Below are positions 48,237-56,570 of a stretch of 64,000 nucleotides of DNA, piece after piece (positions within the stretch are counted from its first letter, which is position 1; each line of letters starts with the position of its first letter). The stretch is taken from contig NZ_LR813084.1 in NCBI RefSeq assembly GCF_903815225.1, positions 310,001-374,000 on the forward strand. The letters run 5' to 3'. This DNA comes from Delftia tsuruhatensis. GTDB lineage: Bacteria; Pseudomonadota; Gammaproteobacteria; Burkholderiales; Burkholderiaceae_C. A program made the position numbers and the translations under genes. A model generated the notes under the pieces. That model ran no database searches, was not told where the DNA came from, and saw only the letters and a program-made list of their open reading frames with translations.

Positions 48237-49487
48237 ATGCAGACCCAACTCGCACCCCAGTACCGCGCCACGCCCGAAGGCCAGGAGGCCGAAGCCATCC
48301 TGCGCAAGTGCGTGCATTGCGGCTTTTGCACGGCGACCTGCCCGACCTACCAGCTGCTGGGCGACGAGCTGGACGGTCCGCGCGGACGCATCTACCTGAT
48401 CAAGCAGGTGCTGGAGGGCGAGACGCCCACGCGCGCCACCCAGCAGCACCTGGACCGCTGCCTGACCTGCCGCAACTGCGAAAGCACCTGCCCCAGCGGC
48501 GTGCAATACGGCCATCTGGTGGACATCGGCCGCAAGATCGTCGAGGAACAGGTGCCGCGTCCGCTGGGTGAGCGCGCCCGGCGCTGGGCGCTCAAGCAGG
48601 GCATGAACTCGCCGTTGTTCGCTCCTGCCCTCAGGCTGGGCCAGGCGGCGCGCGGATTGCTGCCCCAGGCCCTGGCCGAGAAGGTGCCCCAGCCGCAGGA
48701 GGCCGGTGCCTGGCCTGTGCGCGAGCATGAGCGCAAGGTCCTGCTGCTGGCCGGCTGCGTGCAGCCGGCCATGATGCCGCGCATCAACTTCGCCACGGCA
48801 CGCGTGCTGGATGCGGCCGGCATCCAGACCGTGATCGCACCCAAGGCGGGCTGCTGCGGCGCCGTGAAGTTCCACCTCAACGACCAGGAAGGCGGCAAGG
48901 TGCAGATGCGCGCCAACATCGATGCCTGGTGGCCCCAGGTGGATAGCGGCGCCGTCGAGGCCATCGTCATGAACGCATCGGGCTGCGGCGTCACCGTCAA
49001 GGAATATGGCCATCTGCTGAAGGACGATGCGCAGTATGCGCACAAGGCCGCACGCATCAGCGCGCTGACGCGGGACCTCGGCGAGCTGCTGCCTGAACTT
49101 CTCCCGGAGCTGGCCGATCGGCTGCAGGGCAAGGTCCGCCCCCCGGCCGCGCCCATGGCCTACCACCCGCCCTGCACGCTGCAGCACGGACAGAAGCTGC
49201 GTGGCGGCGTGGAAACCCACTTGGCCCGGCTGGGCTTTGACCTGCGCGTGGCGCGTACCGAGTCCCACCTGTGCTGCGGCTCTGCGGGCACTTACTCGGT
49301 GTTGCAGCCCGGGCTGTCCCACCAGCTGCGCGATCGCAAGATCGCCGCGCTGGCCGAAGGCTTCGAGGCCGCTCCCCCCGCGGCCATCCTCTCGGCCAAC
49401 ATGGGCTGCATCGTGCACCTGCAAAACGGCACGGACCTGCCCGTGCGGCACTGGATCGAGGTGCTCGACGATGCGCTTCAAGCCTGA
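48237..49487 (+). CDS. glcF: Glycolate oxidase iron-sulfur subunit GlcF
   Basis: 416 residues. Two 4Fe-4S motifs: Cys25/28/31/35 (CVHCGFCTATCP) and Cys75/78/81/85 (CLTCRNCESTCP). Two CCG-domain motifs follow, AGCCGAVKFH and LCCGSAGTY. It transfers electrons from the GlcD/E flavins towards the membrane quinone pool. The motifs are complete. Confidence 0.94.
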   Translation: MQTQLAPQYRATPEGQEAEAILRKCVHCGFCTATCPTYQLLGDELDGPRGRIYLIKQVLEGETPTRATQQHLDRCLTCRNCESTCPSGVQYGHLVDIGRKIVEEQVPRPLGERARRWALKQGMNSPLFAPALRLGQAARGLLPQALAEKVPQPQEAGAWPVREHERKVLLLAGCVQPAMMPRINFATARVLDAAGIQTVIAPKAGCCGAVKFHLNDQEGGKVQMRANIDAWWPQVDSGAVEAIVMNASGCGVTVKEYGHLLKDDAQYAHKAARISALTRDLGELLPELLPELADRLQGKVRPPAAPMAYHPPCTLQHGQKLRGGVETHLARLGFDLRVARTESHLCCGSAGTYSVLQPGLSHQLRDRKIAALAEGFEAAPPAAILSANMGCIVHLQNGTDLPVRHWIEVLDDALQA

Positions 49488-49612
49488 AACGACTTGCGCC
49501 GGCACGCCGTATCTGTGCCGCATGCGCGACGCCGTGGGGCCTATGCCCGCGCAAGCCCTTGCAATGCTGGCATGATGCGGGGTTTCGTTTTTCCAAGCCC
49601 ATGGGCTCTGCC

Positions 49613-50434
49613 ATGACTGAATCCGTGCCTGAACCGCAAGAACAGAATGCCGCGTTGCCGGCAGACGCCGCCGCCCCTGGCGCCGTGCCGCAGGCCGCCG
49701 CCAGTGCCGATGGCCAGGGCCGCAAGCGCTCGCGTCGCGGCGGACGCGGCCGCAACAAGGGCAAGGCCGCCGATTCCGCAGCCGCGCCTGCAGCGGCCGA
49801 CGCCGCCCAGGCGCAGGCCGCCAGGCCTGCGCGCAGCCAGCATCCGCTGCTGGCGCAACTGGCCGAATGGCATCCCAGGTTGTTCGGCGAGCAGCCTTTG
49901 CCGCTCAAGCGCGGCATCTTCGAGGACCTGCTGGCCGCGCACCCCGAGGCCATAGACCGCGACCAGCTCAAGCTGGCGCTGTCCCAGCACACCCGCTCCA
50001 GCCGCTACCTCACGGTGGTGGCCAGCGGACAGGCGCGCCATGACCTGCAGGGCCAGTCGGTCGAGGCCATGGCGCCCGAGCATGTGCACCATGCGTTGAT
50101 CGAGGTCTTTCGCCGCCGTCAGCAGCGCTCGCCCGAGGATCTGGCGCCCAAGCTGCGCAACCGCATCATCGCGGCCTACGAGGCATCGGGCCTGTCGCGC
50201 GACGACTACGCGGCGCGCGTGCAAGGCCGTGACGAGGCCACCAACACCCTGGTGGCCGAGGCACTGGCCGAGGCTGATGCGCGCACCGCACGCGACGAGG
50301 CGCTGCTGCGTGCCTTCGAGGCCAGCGGCCAGACCACCGAAGCCGGCTTTGCCGACATGTACGGCATGAACCCGCGCCAAGTGGCGCAGCAGCTGGAACG
50401 CGCCCGCCGCCGCCTGCAGACGCAGGCCGCCTGA
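49613..50434 (+). CDS. ProQ/FinO domain RNA-binding protein
   Basis: 273 residues. A disordered N-terminus rich in Ala/Pro with an RKRSRRGGRGRNKGK basic patch (about 36-50) precedes the ProQ fold (about 75-170: HPLLAQLAEWHPRLFG, LPLKRGIFEDLLAAHPE, HTRSSRYL). The C-terminal part is acidic and helical. These proteins bind structured RNAs. ATGs at 49601 and 49613 are both possible. Confidence 0.88.
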   Translation: MTESVPEPQEQNAALPADAAAPGAVPQAAASADGQGRKRSRRGGRGRNKGKAADSAAAPAAADAAQAQAARPARSQHPLLAQLAEWHPRLFGEQPLPLKRGIFEDLLAAHPEAIDRDQLKLALSQHTRSSRYLTVVASGQARHDLQGQSVEAMAPEHVHHALIEVFRRRQQRSPEDLAPKLRNRIIAAYEASGLSRDDYAARVQGRDEATNTLVAEALAEADARTARDEALLRAFEASGQTTEAGFADMYGMNPRQVAQQLERARRRLQTQAA

Positions 50435-50735
50435 GGCACCCGGCGCCAAAGACCTGCGCCAAAGACCGGCAGCACCACCTGCCGGCACACTCCACCGCCG
50501 CGTGCCCGGCAAGGGCCGCGCCGGTGCACCTGTCCTGGATCACAGGCGGCATCTCTGCAGCGGACCCTCCGCCAGCACGCAGATGCCCACCAGGGGCGGG
50601 CCCGGGGATGAACTGTTTCGCGGACGCCGCCGCACCCGGCCACGGGGCGGCGGCGCCTTGCCGTGCGCGCTCGTTCCGGGAAATGAACACGGCGCGCAAG
50701 GCACTTCAAAAGCAAAAAGCAACAGGAGACTTGCG
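50435..50735. other. Intergenic region without recognisable gene
   Basis: 301 bases between proQ and amiS. It contains a 7-bp hairpin CCGGCAG-CACCAC-CTGCCGG (50466-50485) without a T-tract. AACAGGAGAC near the right end is the ribosome site of the next gene. Confidence 0.5.
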
Positions 50736-51254
50736 ATGTGGCTGGGTTTGTCGTTGTTCTACGTGGGCGCCGTGCTGTGCCTGAACGGGCTGTGGATGCT
50801 GGGGCGCATCGCCGACCGCGAGATCTGGGTCATCAACGTGTTTGCGGGCCTGGTCTCGCTGATCATCGGCCTGGCCTCGGCCTTCGGGCTCGAGCCGGAT
50901 GCGGCCTCGGTCAAGACCGGTGCCCTGACCCTGCTGTTCGCCTTCACCTATCTCTGGGTGGCCATCAACCGGTTCAGCGGTGCCGATGGCCGGGGGCTGG
51001 GCTGGTTCAGCCTGTTCGTGGCCATCACGGCCGTGCCCGTGGCCATCGACACGCTGATCGGCGCGCGCACCGCCATCGACTGGTGGATGGGTGCCAACTG
51101 GGCGGCCTGGGCCGTGCTCTGGGCCCTGTTCTTCGTGCTGCTGGGCCTGGGGCGCCCCATCGGCCGCGTGACGGGCGCCCTGTGCATCGTGCAGGGCGTG
51201 TTCACCGGATGGCTGCCGGGATACCTGCTGCTGGCCGGGCAACTGCACAACTGA
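50736..51254 (+). CDS. AmiS/UreI family transporter
   Basis: 172-residue membrane protein with six helices. It begins MWLGLSLFYVGAVLCLNGLWML, split here to show helix 1; GWFSLFVAITAVPVA and WWMGANWAAWAVLW follow, as in AmiS/UreI proteins, which conduct urea or short amides. AACAGGAGAC precedes the ATG. It stands alone: no amidase or urease genes are next to it. Confidence 0.85.
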   Translation: MWLGLSLFYVGAVLCLNGLWMLGRIADREIWVINVFAGLVSLIIGLASAFGLEPDAASVKTGALTLLFAFTYLWVAINRFSGADGRGLGWFSLFVAITAVPVAIDTLIGARTAIDWWMGANWAAWAVLWALFFVLLGLGRPIGRVTGALCIVQGVFTGWLPGYLLLAGQLHN

Positions 51255-51266
51255 GCGGGGGCTCAG
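51251..51266. repeat. Hairpin over both stop codons of amiS-like and EamA genes
   Basis: CTGAGC-GGGG-GCTCAG. The TGA of the plus-strand gene and the TGA of the minus-strand gene lie in its two arms. Possible mRNA 3'-end structure for both; there is no T-tract. Confidence 0.5.
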
Positions 51267-52168
51267 GCTGCACGGCGCGCATGCGCCAGCGCCGACAGCA
51301 GGGCCGCCAGCACCACGCAGGCGCCGCCAAGCAAGGTGCGTGGCGTCAGCACTTCGCCAGCGATCAGCACCGAGGAGGCGCTGGCGACCACCACTTCCGA
51401 GAGCATGACCACGGCCGTCACGCCGGCCGGCAGGCGCGCCGCACCGAACTGCAGCGCCCAGTTGCCCAGCATCAGCAGCACGGCCAGGCCCGCGGCGATC
51501 ACCATCCAGGAGGCATCCGGTGCAGGCAGGCCCGGCACCAGACCCACGCCGGCACCTGCGAAGGCGCTGAACAGGCCCATCGCCATGCAGCCGCTGAACA
51601 TGGCCAGCATGCGTGCCTGGGCCGGCACGGCCTGCATCCGGCGCAGCAGCACATTGGTCAGCGCGAAGGTGAAACCGCCGAACAGTGCCAGGCCATCGGC
51701 CAGGGACAGCCCGCGCAGCAGCCCTGGCGAATGGCCGTCGAAGGCGCCCTCGGGCAGCAGCACCAGGGCCACGCCGCCGAAGGCCAGCAGCAGCCGGGCC
51801 AGCGCGGCCGGCGTGGGCCGCTCGCCCAGGATCTTCCAGGCCAGCAGCACCGACCAGGCAGGCATCAGATAGAACAGCAGCACCACGCGCACCACATCGC
51901 CGATGGTCACGGCCCAGTTGAAGGCGATGTTGTTGCTGCCCGCGCAGGCGCCCAGCAGCAGCAGGGCCGGGTACTGCAACGCCTGGCGCAGGCTGGCTGG
52001 TCGCAGCAAGACCAGGCTCACGAGCACCAGGGCATACATCAGCGCCGTGGCCCACAGCGGATGCAGCCCGGCCTCGTGCATGGCACGGAACGGCCACCAG
52101 GCCAGGCCCCAGACGAGGGTGTTGAAGAGCAGCGCGAGAACGGGCAGGGGACTTTGCATGGAAACCAT
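51263..52168 (-). CDS. EamA/DMT family transporter
   Basis: 301 residues, ten helices in two EamA repeats (about 8-140 and 155-290). LGACAGSNNIAFNWAV and VVVASASSVLIAGE fit DMT exporters. Starts at 52168 and 52159 are both possible. It begins right after the T-tract of the lplT terminator, so it is transcribed separately or by readthrough. The substrate is unknown. Confidence 0.87.
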   Translation of the reverse strand: MVSMQSPLPVLALLFNTLVWGLAWWPFRAMHEAGLHPLWATALMYALVLVSLVLLRPASLRQALQYPALLLLGACAGSNNIAFNWAVTIGDVVRVVLLFYLMPAWSVLLAWKILGERPTPAALARLLLAFGGVALVLLPEGAFDGHSPGLLRGLSLADGLALFGGFTFALTNVLLRRMQAVPAQARMLAMFSGCMAMGLFSAFAGAGVGLVPGLPAPDASWMVIAAGLAVLLMLGNWALQFGAARLPAGVTAVVMLSEVVVASASSVLIAGEVLTPRTLLGGACVVLAALLSALAHARRAA

Positions 52169-52206
52169 GAAAAAGGCGCCCGTCCAGGCAAGGCCTGGTC
52201 CGGACG
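52169..52206 (-). terminator. Rho-independent terminator of lplT
   Basis: On the minus strand GGCGTCCGGACCAGG...CCTGGACGGGCGCC forms a bulged stem followed by TTTTTC, directly upstream of the EamA start codon. Confidence 0.75.
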
Positions 52207-52222
52207 CCCATGACGGGAAGGG

Positions 52223-53524
52223 TCAATGACAATCTTTGCGGGCGATGGCCAGCAGGCGCTCGACCTCTTCGGGGTGGTTGCGCAGATTGTTCCTGTGCCA
52301 GCGTCCGATCAGCCACATGATGCCGGCCACGACCAGGCCGAACACCGTGATGGCACCGAAGGCCGACAGGCCGAACTTGGTGGACAGTGCATAGAAGGCG
52401 CCCAGCGCGAGGATGCAGGCCTGCTCGTTGAAGTTCTGCACGGCGATGGAGCGGCCCGCGCCCATGAGGTTGTGTCCGCGGTGCTGCAGCAGCGCGTTCA
52501 TGGGTACGACGAGAAAGCCCCCCAGTCCGCCCAGCAGGATCAGGAACGGAATGGCGATCCACACGCTGTGGATGAAGATCATGGCGATCACCAGCAGGCC
52601 CATGGTGATGCCCAGCGGGATCACGCTGGTGGCGTTGTCCAGCCGCATGCGCATGGAGGCGATGACCGCGCCGGCCGCCGTGCCGATGGCCACCACGCCC
52701 ACCAGGGCCGATGCCTGGGAGGTGCCATAGCCCAGCGCCGCGGCGCCCCAGGCCAGCACGATGTAGCGCAGATTGCCGGAAACGCCCCAGAACAGCGTGG
52801 TCGTGGACAGCGAGATCTGGCCCAGCTTGTCGGCCCACAGGCGCTGGCTGCAGGTCCAGAAGTCGGGCAGCAGGGCCAGGGTGTTGGCCAGCAGGCTCTT
52901 GCCGGGGTCCTGGCGCAGCGGGCGCAGGGGTGCCGCGGTCAGCGGAATGCGCAGGTTGAACCACGCCGCCAGCGCATAGACGCCCACGAGCACGGCGATG
53001 GCCGCCTCGGCGGCCGTGTCCACGCCCGTGTCCATCAGGGGCAGGTCGAAGTCCAGCAGGTGGGCGGAGATGCCGGGGCTCAGCAATTGTCCGCCCACGA
53101 GCACGCCCAGGATGATGGAGGTGATGGTCAGCCCTTCGATCCAGCCATTGGCCTTGACGAGCTGGGAGGCAGGAAGCAGCTCGGTGAGGATGCCGTACTT
53201 GGCTGGCGAATAGGCTGCGGCGCCCAGACCGACCACGGCGTAGGCCAGCAGGGGATGGTTGCCGAACAGCATCATCAGGCAGCCCACGATCTTGATCGCG
53301 TTGCTGATGAACATCACTCGCCCCTTGGGCAGGGCGTCGGCGAAGGCGCCGACGAAAGGCGCCAGGATCACGTAGAACAGCGCGAACATGGGCACCAGGG
53401 CGGCGCGCTGCCACTCGGGGGCGCCGTTGGTGCGCAGCAGTTCCACGGCGGTCACGAACAGGGCGTTGTCTGCCAGCGAGCTGAAGAACTGCGCCGACAT
53501 GATGGTGTAGAAACCGCGCTTCAT
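52223..53524 (-). CDS. lplT: Lysophospholipid transporter LplT
   Basis: 433-residue MFS protein with 12 helices that flips lysophospholipids across the inner membrane. It begins GFYTIMSAQFFSSLADNALF and has YSPAKYGILTELLP (about 106-119), as in LplT. In E. coli it pairs with aas; here no acyltransferase is adjacent. It is divergent from alr across 135 bases, a neighbourhood common in Burkholderiales. Confidence 0.92.
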   Translation of the reverse strand: MKRGFYTIMSAQFFSSLADNALFVTAVELLRTNGAPEWQRAALVPMFALFYVILAPFVGAFADALPKGRVMFISNAIKIVGCLMMLFGNHPLLAYAVVGLGAAAYSPAKYGILTELLPASQLVKANGWIEGLTITSIILGVLVGGQLLSPGISAHLLDFDLPLMDTGVDTAAEAAIAVLVGVYALAAWFNLRIPLTAAPLRPLRQDPGKSLLANTLALLPDFWTCSQRLWADKLGQISLSTTTLFWGVSGNLRYIVLAWGAAALGYGTSQASALVGVVAIGTAAGAVIASMRMRLDNATSVIPLGITMGLLVIAMIFIHSVWIAIPFLILLGGLGGFLVVPMNALLQHRGHNLMGAGRSIAVQNFNEQACILALGAFYALSTKFGLSAFGAITVFGLVVAGIMWLIGRWHRNNLRNHPEEVERLLAIARKDCH

Positions 53525-53659
53525 GGATAGGCAGATGGGATCAGCGGTGGGGATGGCTGACCGGTTAAATAAGGGCCCCGTGGCAAGTGACTGGCGGTTA
53601 TATCACGCGGCCTTTGGCTGTCGGTGCCAGAATCCCAAGCTTCTGACTGAGTGAAAACC

Positions 53660-54763
53660 ATGCCGCGCCCCATTCTCGCCACCATCCATCCCGCAGCGCT
53701 TCGCCACAACCTGGAGCGGGTGCGGCAGGCGGTCCCTGATGCCAAATTGTGGGCCGTGGTCAAAGCCAATGCCTATGGCCACGGTATCGACCATGTGTTC
53801 GAGGCCCTGCGTGGTGCCGATGGTTTCGCCCTGCTCGACCTGGCCGAGGCCGAGCGCGTGCGCCAGCTGGGCTGGCGCGGCCCCATCCTGCTGCTGGAGG
53901 GGGTATTCGAGCCGCGTGACCTGGAACTGTGTTCACGCCTGTCCCTCTGGCATGCCGTGCACTGCGACGCGCAGATCGACTGGCTGGCCGCGCACAAGAC
54001 ACAGAACGGCCACCGGGTCTTCCTCAAGATGAATTCCGGCATGAACCGCCTGGGCTTCACGCCTGAGCGCTTCCGTGCGGCCTGGGCACGGCTCAACGTC
54101 CTGCCCCAGGTGGAGGAGATCTCGTTCATGACCCACTTCAGCGATGCCGACGCGCCAGCCGGCCTGCCCGGCATCTCGGCACAGCTGCAGCGCTTTCATG
54201 ACACCACGCGCGACCTGCCCGGCGAGCGCAGCGTGGGCAACAGCGCGGCCACGCTGCGCCATGGCGAGGACGCCCTGGTGCGTTGCGACTGGGTGCGCCC
54301 GGGCATCGTGCTCTATGGCAGCTCGCCCGACTACCCGTCCCGCTCGGCTGCCGACTGGGGCCTGCTGCCGACGCAGACGCTCAGCTCGCGCATCATCGGT
54401 GTGCAGCAACTGTCGGCGGGCCAGAGCGTGGGCTACGGCTCGCGCTTCACCGCCGACGGCCCGCTGCGCCTCGGTACCGTGGCCTGCGGCTATGCCGACG
54501 GCTATCCGCGCCACTGCGGCACGGGCACGCCCGTGCTCGTGAACGGCGTGCGCACCCGCACCCTGGGCCGCGTGAGCATGGACATGCTGGCCGTGGATCT
54601 GACACCCGTGCCCGATGCAGGTCTGGGCAGCGAGGTCACGCTGTGGGGCCGTGCCGGCAATGGCGTGGTGCTGCCCATCGACGAGGTGGCCGAGGCGGCG
54701 GGCACGCTGGGCTATGAGCTGATGTGCGCTGTCGCTGCCAGGGTGAGCAAGGCGGTCGACTGA
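53660..54763 (+). CDS. alr: Alanine racemase
   Basis: 367-residue PLP enzyme interconverting L- and D-alanine for peptidoglycan. PLP lysine Lys35 in VVKANAYGHG; catalytic tyrosine Tyr259 in GYGSRF; LKMNSGMNRLGF; GRVSMDM near residue 310. A GTG at 53651 is an alternative, but the ATG gives the usual N-terminus MPRPILATI. It meets the MarR stop on the opposite strand with no gap. Confidence 0.95.
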   Translation: MPRPILATIHPAALRHNLERVRQAVPDAKLWAVVKANAYGHGIDHVFEALRGADGFALLDLAEAERVRQLGWRGPILLLEGVFEPRDLELCSRLSLWHAVHCDAQIDWLAAHKTQNGHRVFLKMNSGMNRLGFTPERFRAAWARLNVLPQVEEISFMTHFSDADAPAGLPGISAQLQRFHDTTRDLPGERSVGNSAATLRHGEDALVRCDWVRPGIVLYGSSPDYPSRSAADWGLLPTQTLSSRIIGVQQLSAGQSVGYGSRFTADGPLRLGTVACGYADGYPRHCGTGTPVLVNGVRTRTLGRVSMDMLAVDLTPVPDAGLGSEVTLWGRAGNGVVLPIDEVAEAAGTLGYELMCAVAARVSKAVD

Positions 54764-55204
54764 TCAGGGCGCGGCCTCGACGCTGCCCTTCGCGCGCTCC
54801 AGCAGTGCCATCAATTGCTGCTGCGCTGCGGGCTCCCAGTCCCCGAGCAGCCGCGCCGCCAGTGCTTGGCGCGACTGGCGCAGCCTGTCGAACAGCGCTT
54901 GCCCCTGGGCGCTCAGGCGCAGGCAGCGCACCCGGCGGTCGTGCGCGCCGGGCTCGCGCTCCAGCCAACCCCGTTCCTGCAATTGCGCCAGCATGCGCGC
55001 CAGCTGGGCCTTGTCCATGTGGCTGTGGTCCACCAGCTCCTTTTGCGTGCGGCCCGGATGCCGGCCCACGAACATCAGTACCCGCACTTCGTTGGGCGTC
55101 AGCTCGGTCCCCAGGGCCTCCATGTCCTCGCGCATGCGCGCACGGAACAGATGCAGTAGTTCGTGCATGGCCTCGAAGAGGTCGGCCGGCAGGGAGGAAT
55201 TCAT
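54764..55204 (-). CDS. MarR family transcriptional regulator
   Basis: 146-residue winged-helix regulator. LTPNEVRVLMFVGRHPGRTQ, recognition helix SHMDKAQLARMLAQLQERGW, wing PGAHDRRVRCLRLSAQG. The TTG at 55237 was rejected in favour of the ATG at 55204. It is divergent from the siderophore-interacting reductase, with inverted repeats between them. Confidence 0.9.
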   Translation of the reverse strand: MNSSLPADLFEAMHELLHLFRARMREDMEALGTELTPNEVRVLMFVGRHPGRTQKELVDHSHMDKAQLARMLAQLQERGWLEREPGAHDRRVRCLRLSAQGQALFDRLRQSRQALAARLLGDWEPAAQQQLMALLERAKGSVEAAP

Positions 55205-55221
55205 GGCGTGGACAAGGTTGT

Positions 55222-55271
55222 ATGTTGACAAAGTCAACGGATTGGAGAGAATTGGTGGACTAAATCAACAT
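55222..55271. promoter_or_regulatory. Candidate MarR operators
   Basis: GTTGAC-AAA-GTCAAC (55224-55238) is a perfect dyad. ATGTTGA (55222-55228) is also matched by TCAACAT (55265-55271) across the 94-base divergent region. Confidence 0.6.
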
Positions 55272-55298
55272 TTTAGGCCGTCGCAGGCCGATTGACCA

Positions 55299-56123
55299 AT
55301 GAACTTGCTTCATCCAGCCAGATCTGCCGGCCTGTCCGCCGCCGTGCAGGCTCCCGTCGTCGAGCGGGTGCGCCATCCCTTTCGTGCCCGCCATGTGCAG
55401 TTGCTCTCGCGCGAGCAGCCCAGCCCCGGCTTCGTGCGCCTGACCCTGGGCGGGCCCGAGCTGGAGGATTTCGCCAGCGCGGGCTTCGACGACCACGTCA
55501 AGCTCATCCTGCCCCAGGCAGGGCGTGATCTGCCTGCGCTGCCCGTGCTGCTGGACGGGCGCCCCACTTTCGTGGAGGACGAGCGCCCCACGCTGCGCGA
55601 CTACACGCCGCTGCGCTACGACGCGGTGCGCCAGAGCCTGGTGATGGACTTCGCGCTGCACGATGCGGGACCGGCCACCGAGTGGGCGCTGACCGCCCCG
55701 CTGGGCCAGTGGGTAGGTCTGGCCGGGCCGCGCGGCAGCCTGGTGATTTCCGCCGGCCTGTCATGGCACTGGCTGTTCGGCGATGAGACCGCCGTACCCG
55801 CCATCGAACGGCGCCTGGCCGAGCTGCCTGCCGGCAGCCGTGCCGTGGTGCGCGTTCAGCTGCGCAATCCGGCCGACCGCCGCGAGTGGAGCAGCGCCGC
55901 CCAGCTCGATTGCGCCTGGGTGGATTCGCTGGCCGATGCCGTGCAGGCGCTGGAGCTGCCCGGCGGGGATGGCTATGTCTGGGCCGCGGGCGAGCACGGC
56001 GCCATGGCCGAGCTGCGCAGGCTGCTGCTGGACAAGGGCGTTGCACCCAGGCGCATGCGCGTGGCGTCGTACTGGAAGCAGGGCATGGCCGATCACCATG
56101 AGGATCTCAACGATCCGAGCTGA
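55299..56123 (+). CDS. Siderophore-interacting protein (FAD-dependent ferric-siderophore reductase)
   Basis: 274 residues of the SIP family. FAD motif RDYTPLRYD (about 99-107; RxYT), GDETAVPAIERRLAEL (about 163-178) and the C-terminal SYWKQGMADHHED. It reduces ferric siderophores in the cytoplasm to free iron. It is under the divergent MarR gene, probably for iron or redox control. Confidence 0.9.
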   Translation: MNLLHPARSAGLSAAVQAPVVERVRHPFRARHVQLLSREQPSPGFVRLTLGGPELEDFASAGFDDHVKLILPQAGRDLPALPVLLDGRPTFVEDERPTLRDYTPLRYDAVRQSLVMDFALHDAGPATEWALTAPLGQWVGLAGPRGSLVISAGLSWHWLFGDETAVPAIERRLAELPAGSRAVVRVQLRNPADRREWSSAAQLDCAWVDSLADAVQALELPGGDGYVWAAGEHGAMAELRRLLLDKGVAPRRMRVASYWKQGMADHHEDLNDPS

Positions 56124-56160
56124 ACGTGGCCAGGGCGGGGTCTGTCCCCGCAACACGGAC

Positions 56161-56190
56161 GAAAAAAAGCCCACCGAAGTGGGCTTTTTC
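56161..56190. terminator. Bidirectional terminator between SIP gene and tRNA
   Basis: AGCCCAC-CGAA-GTGGGCT with A-tract left and T-tract right. It ends the SIP transcript and, on the minus strand, lies 6 bases past the tRNA 3' end. Confidence 0.9.
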
Positions 56191-56195
56191 CGTGG

Positions 56196-56272
<77 letters not shown>

Positions 56273-56570
56273 GCAATTACACTCATTCGCCCCTTTTGGA
56301 GGCGAAGAGCTGCATTGTAGCGCAGATTTCATCGCTTCGCAACTACCCGTGCCTGAAGCGTGCTCGCCACGTGCTCTGTGGGTCCGCTCGGCATGGTGTC
56401 CGACACACGGTCGGAGACAAAACCGCGGCCATGCTGGCGGCGGAGCTTGCAGGGGCGAGCGCTCAGACCATGGTGGTGTTGTCGACGATCGAAGTCCAGG
56501 ACCTAGCAGATGCATCAGGCAGGCGCAGCGGACCTGTTTTGACGAACTCCTGGCAGTGCTTGTCAAGAAG
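56273..56570. other. Spacer between tRNA-fMet and low-GC insert
   Basis: 298 bases without a recognisable gene. Composition shifts from GC-rich near the tRNA to moderate GC. Small frames are present but have no family resemblance I can name. Confidence 0.5.

Noticed and set aside
50699-50714. GGCAC-N-GC (GG at 50700, GC at 50712) resembling a sigma-54 promoter before the AmiS/UreI gene
   Set aside because: The spacing fits, but the -12 half matches poorly and the transcript would start inside the ribosome site.
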